Source: Liolophura sinensis
Taxonomy: Eukaryota; Mollusca; Polyplacophora; Chitonida; Chitonidae
Length of the DNA stretch: 64,000 nucleotides
Direction: 5' to 3'
NCBI RefSeq assembly: GCF_032854445.1
Contig: NC_088295.1
Location: 49,837,385 to 49,901,384, forward strand
Positions 56,501-62,500 of this stretch are shown here, one piece after another (positions within the stretch are counted from its first letter, which is position 1; each line of letters starts with the position of its first letter). A model generated the notes under the pieces. That model was not told the DNA's origin. It ran no database searches and was given only the letters and a program-made list of their open reading frames with translations. Made by a program: the position numbers and the translations under genes.

Positions 56501-59500
56501 GTGTATCCTATTAACATTACATACTGCGATATTACCTGCACTCAAGTAAGTGTTGTTTATTTGATAAAGCTTCCACAGAAATAAAATGCAGCAACGGGGA
56601 GCCGAGAGGAGAGTAGGCCCCTACATGCATTATGGTTGTTGTCGTACATCCTAATAACAGTCTATGTATCATGTGATGTGTGGAAAACATTACGCTACCT
56701 TTGTTGAAATTAATTTATGCATCCCCTGTCACACAGAAGCACAAACAGTCAGCTCACCCATTTTTTCCATCATTCGTCTACTCTAAAAATCTTTTGTGAA
56801 ACTTTTCAAGCACCCAAGTTTAAATACATGTAAATGTGATCAATAGTTCTACCAAACCTAACATTTCTGATAGGTCACATGATGCAGTAGACCACTTTTT
56901 CCTTTAACAATACATATTCTTTAACTCAAAACTCCATTTGCCCTATTCATGTAGTTCTGAAGGTATCTCCCCATCAGACCAGGGCAAACACTCTATACCC
57001 GGACTTCCTTACATGTAAGCTTTGAAATGTACTCGTAAGCTGTTATAGAATGAACTATCCAAATGTCTTAGCATAAAGTAGAGTAATAACATTTAATCTG
57101 CTACGGTGAATCTCTAGTCAAAAGCCCATGGCAAATTCACAGCACTATATATGTCATGTGCCTGACAAATCTCCTGATGTGAAAGCAGCTGAACCAATTA
57201 TAGGCAGTGTGCACGTCAAGCAGAATGTAATTCATAAACACTGTGCATGTAGACTCACCTTCACTCTTGTAGTCCTCTGGCATCTTGAATGACCTATTCA
57301 GCGTGTGTTTCCTTTTCACATCTTCCCATCTTTCATTTCCTTCATTGTCACGAATTACATATTTGTACAGTATACTGTCTCTTGTGAGGGATTGAGCCAA
57401 CTCAACCTTTCCATGTACTTGATAGAATCCATCAAGTAGTCTGTGGGAGAGATATGCTTAAATCAAAACTCCAAAATACTCTGTTTTCATCTATGGAAAA
57501 TCAAATGTTTGACTGAGCTACTTATAACAGCAAAATGTTAACTTGAAGAAGATTGAAAAATGCCACAAATGATTGGCCTCAAATGCAAGATCAGCTAAAA
57601 TGTACAGTCGAACCTTATAGTAACGCCACCCTCACTTATCGCCAGCCTAAGAACTTGGAACAGAAATCCCTAATGTTATTTTCCATACGCTACCGCCACC
57701 CTCATTTAATGCTACCCACCAGGCACTTTTCTGGACAAAATGTATTAAAAACATTAGTATTGCCCTTGCTGTTCCACCAGCAATGACCGCCAGTGAAACC
57801 GTAAATGCTGGCTAGTATAAGGTATGAATTACGGCACATATAACGGGAATTCTTTACCCACATTTTTAAGTCGAGAAAGTCTGTTGTATGGGTACATGAA
57901 TTCTCTATCAAGTGTTTGAACTGTGAACAACAGACTGCATAAGCTGTATAAAATCAAAGTTAAGTCAATCAAGTCGTCATTAGCGATCACCAGTAAAACA
58001 ACAACAAAGTGTATGAAACTTGACTTTTGCAACTAATGTGTTCGTTTATGAAAGATAGTGGACATGTAACCCTCTGCTGAGGCGCTGTTTCTTTTTTTGT
58101 GTGTGTTTCTGTAACGCCGGAGTGGGGATAACTTATGTCTACAGTCTAGGAGCGGGTACATACACGGTGCTGTTGTTGCGTATGCCATCTTGAGTAGCAA
58201 ATGAGAAAACCAGCTCCATCTTTGTTTTTCACTCTTCCACAGGTATGTAGAAGCTAATACGTGCCCAACTGGTATATGAACATGTTATCTTTTAAGAGAC
58301 ATGGTTTCCTGTGATGGTAGATTACCGTACATGTAAGTAAGTAAGAGGTCGAACGGTGAATTGTCTAGTCATGATGACTGATAACATAAACATGTCACAT
58401 AATTCTGTGAACAACAATTAGTTTTTCACTCTTCCACAGTCAGAATCAATGCTCGGGCGTAATATTTACATGTTGTGGTTTGAAAAAAAGAAAATGAAGA
58501 CACAACTCGGGGTACAATCAAAGATAATGGCCAGGCAGAGAAAATAATTTGTCACAGAAAACTATCCATAGACTGGACCCATAGGAGGCAGCATTATTTC
58601 CTGGTTTTCCCACTGTGACATTATGACCTTCACCCCTCAGGAGCTGATCCCCTTGAGGTGTCCTGTGACAACCAGCCCAGAGCAGAAAAAAACAGCAAAA
58701 CTTACAAAAACACTCTGCACAACCTTTATATATGGGTGCAAGTTTTGATTTTCTGTCTGAAATTTATCTCATTTGTCACGGGATGCAACACTTAGGCCTA
58801 CACATGGAAATACAATAGGTTACAAATCACTGCACTTGATTTATACAGAACTTACATCAATGATGTCATTGATCTGATTTATTTATTTGTTCTCTCATGC
58901 TGCATTTTGTTTTCCAACTGATTGAACAGATGTCCACTTGCAGCACAGTTTTCCTTTCTTTAATGAAAGAACTCTTTAAAATTGGAGATAAATAAAACGT
59001 AAGACTGAAAGTGAGATGACTGTTGCAAGGTGAAAGCTCAATTGAAATGATGGATTCGCTTGAATGAAGTGATTGTATCTCCAAGGTAAAATAAAATACA
59101 TTTAGCTACAACTGTAGTGTCCATTGGCATATTTCAACAGCTTTATTTTTAAGATTCCCAATTTGTAGATTCCCAATTTGTAGCCTCCATCTCTGTAAGG
59201 CAATGCTCAGCACATGTAGGAAGGGGCTGTAATCTATGACCAGGCTGTCATAGTTAATATCACTTTTGTGATGAATTCCATAAAGAAGGGTTCAAAGTAA
59301 TTTGAATGCTTTGAATGTGCATGGCATATTGCTTTATTACACATAATATGCAGACTTGTTATACCGCGGTGGTGTTGGTACCTAACCTGGCGTTATAACG
59401 AGATACCACCGTATATCTATACTGAGCTTCCTTGCTTTCAATCTTTTCCTTCATGATGATACATCAGTTTTTTCCTGTAGTGAACAATAAATACATTCAC

Positions 59501-62500
59501 AGGAAAATTTTTTACCTCTCAGGTTCTAAAATATTCCTATCCTTTGGTGGATGCCATCCTCCAAGCCTATCCAATCCAAAACGGACTGCAACTGTCTCAC
59601 AGGAAGGGTCAAAATTCATCCGTGGTGAAAGAAGGACATGGAAATGAACTTGTACAGTATTTTTAGTCTGCTCTTTCATGCTTTCTTTACTGAAAAAGAG
59701 AGAGAAGACATTACTTTTTTATGTCAACATACATACTATCTCATTGGCTAATTTAATAGGAATTATTTTTATTTGATGTATTTATCTAATTGTTGTTTAT
59801 TATCTTCAATGCCACACTTGAGAATTTTTCACTTCATTCATGGCAGTCAGTTTCTTGGATGGAAGGAAGTGGAGTGAGTAGAGTAAACAACTGTCTTTTA
59901 GCAAGTTACATACATGTATGAACTTTCCCACATGGGTGACATACAGATATGCATGCCCTATTGGTGAAAGGCTGGAGCTTTTAAACAAAAAATGCAAATG
60001 TCATGGATCTCGCCTCTATACGGCTCCAAATCAACTTCTGAAATACTTGGCCCAGTAAAGTACCTCAATATAAATGAGAAAAAACCTCATATTTGCTATT
60101 AAAGTATAAGGTGAGGCGATAACATTGTAAAGATTGATCTGGGTGTCATGAAAATCAAGAAAGCACAAGTTTATGCCATGGGAAAGATGAATAAGTTGTG
60201 TGGGTCAAATGACCTCTGCATATCTTGAAAGCCAAAGAAACTCTAAAATGAAGTAGTTATCAGATGAATGACCATTAACCACTGACCAGGAAAAAGTTCG
60301 ATTTTTTAAGTAATTTTTTTAACTGCATAAAATGGTTTTAAAATAGGAGATCTTGTGACAGCCTGTATTGACCCAAAGGGTATGTGTGACGTCACAGATT
60401 GTTTCAAAATCCACTCAGGGAAAGCTTTCATAGGTCTGTACAGTATGTATGCACATTTTGAGTGATAAAATCTACCTGTCTAAGTGGCCAAAACTAGATG
60501 TGACATCACTGGTCTCAGTGTAGCCAGAAATGGCCACAGTAGAATCTATAGTTTCAAATGCATAAATTTTTGGTGTTAAAAAATTTTAAAAGCATAAATC
60601 CAAATTATTTTTACAGACAGTGTTTAACTGTGTTTCACCTGAAATATACTTCATGCTAGTGTTTCTTTGCATTTAAATATCTAAAGTGATATATGGATGC
60701 GAACTGTATGCCCAGGTTAACATCAGATGAATATTTCAGGTTGCACAGACAATACTATGTCTACACAGAATGACTGAAAGAAAGGCAGTGATTGCAACAG
60801 TTTGGAGGAGTTTACTGAATGGACAGATCGACAGATGCCTGTCATTCTTACACTCTCCTATCTTTTTGAAAGGGGGACAATCATGACAATAAATTCAGTA
60901 GTCACCTTTTTGTAGAGCTTTGTTGCCCGTAATTGTTTGCACCTCGTTCAGCACTGTGTGTCTGGGAATACAAGATGAATGATCACATGTTCAAAACCTT
61001 AGCATAAATGGCACATGTACATACTCCATCGGTCCTAAATTTCCATGAAATACATTGTAAAGTCACACACAAAGAAATGTCCCTCTTCTTTTGATTTTAA
61101 GGCAACTGTAGATAAAATTGTGCTTTTAATCATATTGATTAATGTGTGTATTTTCATTGGCAAAAACTGAACTCGCTGAGCTTTTTTTTATGTAATAATT
61201 CACAGCATTTCACTATACAAATTCCTCCCTCTCATCCCAGCATCTTAGACAGATGTGCAGGATGATGAGAAGGATTCTTTGAGTATAACAAGACCTTTCG
61301 ACCTTGAGGGGTCACACAGCATATTCTATCATGCCATCAGAGCACGTGATTTTTAAAGGCCTAAAAAGTAGGCTGTCTTAGGCTATATATAACATCGTCT
61401 CGCTCCGCCCTCAGTGTTTTCCTCAGAGCATCGTCTGTAGGGATTAATGATGTATGGGTGGGTGTGACCCTTCAAGGCTGAAATGCCTTGTTATGCTCAA
61501 ACAATCCCTATCATCCTGCACATCTCTCCAAGATGCTGGGATGAGAGGGGGGAATTCTTTTTCGCATGGCCTTGGCCTTTCGGTGTCACACTGCCTCGAT
61601 CTTTCATTGCACTGTCCTGTGAATGTTTCCTCAGGCCCATGAATGGCATCATAAACTATCCATCTTGACATAATGTTAAGCACGACTGTGTGCAATGAAT
61701 GCGTGATAGAAAAAGACACTGATGAAGGAGATTTTTGAGGTCTTTAAAAATCATGTGTGCTCTGACCGCATGATAGAATATGCAGTGTGACCCCAGAAGG
61801 CCAAGGCCATGTGAAAAAGAATTGTTGTTCTCCCCTACATTACTAGAAAAGGTCCAAAGCTATATAGATAAACATAGGCACTACATATACATATATTTTC
61901 CACCAATGGTGGGAAATATTTGAAAATGACTTCACTGATGAGCATACATGGAATGCCGGACTAGCTTCGCGCTCTTAATTCTGGCTCTGCCGCCAACAAA
62001 GTTGTTTTAACAGTTATCATCAGTGACAGCAGGCTACTTAATTAATGGACTGGCTGCTGGGACCTTACGAAAACCGTAATTCCGAAGTTGAACTTGATGA
62101 AATGTACATTGTAGATTAATAAGTTACCTCTGGGACAATCAACTGCTTCCTGAAATTTTACGCAATGTCCTAAAGGGAGGAATGGGAGAACACCATGACT
62201 ATGCAAGCATCAGTCCAAGCATTAAAAAAGTGAACGGTCATCCAGGGCTAGGTATACTTATTGAAATCATTATATGCTTCAGGCACTGCTACTGTAGCCT
62301 TACAAAAACAATAATCAGTCACTACTTATGACAGAGCAGTTGTTCCCATTTGTCAGTCTGAAGACACACCTCCAATTCGACCAATGAAAATTTGTATTAT
62401 TTGGATAGGGTTCTTATCTTGTGCAGAGGGTTCACTGGCCAACACTGATTATGTCCCTTTTTACCTTTATCAGAAAAGCTTCATGTATAGGGTTGTTTAT

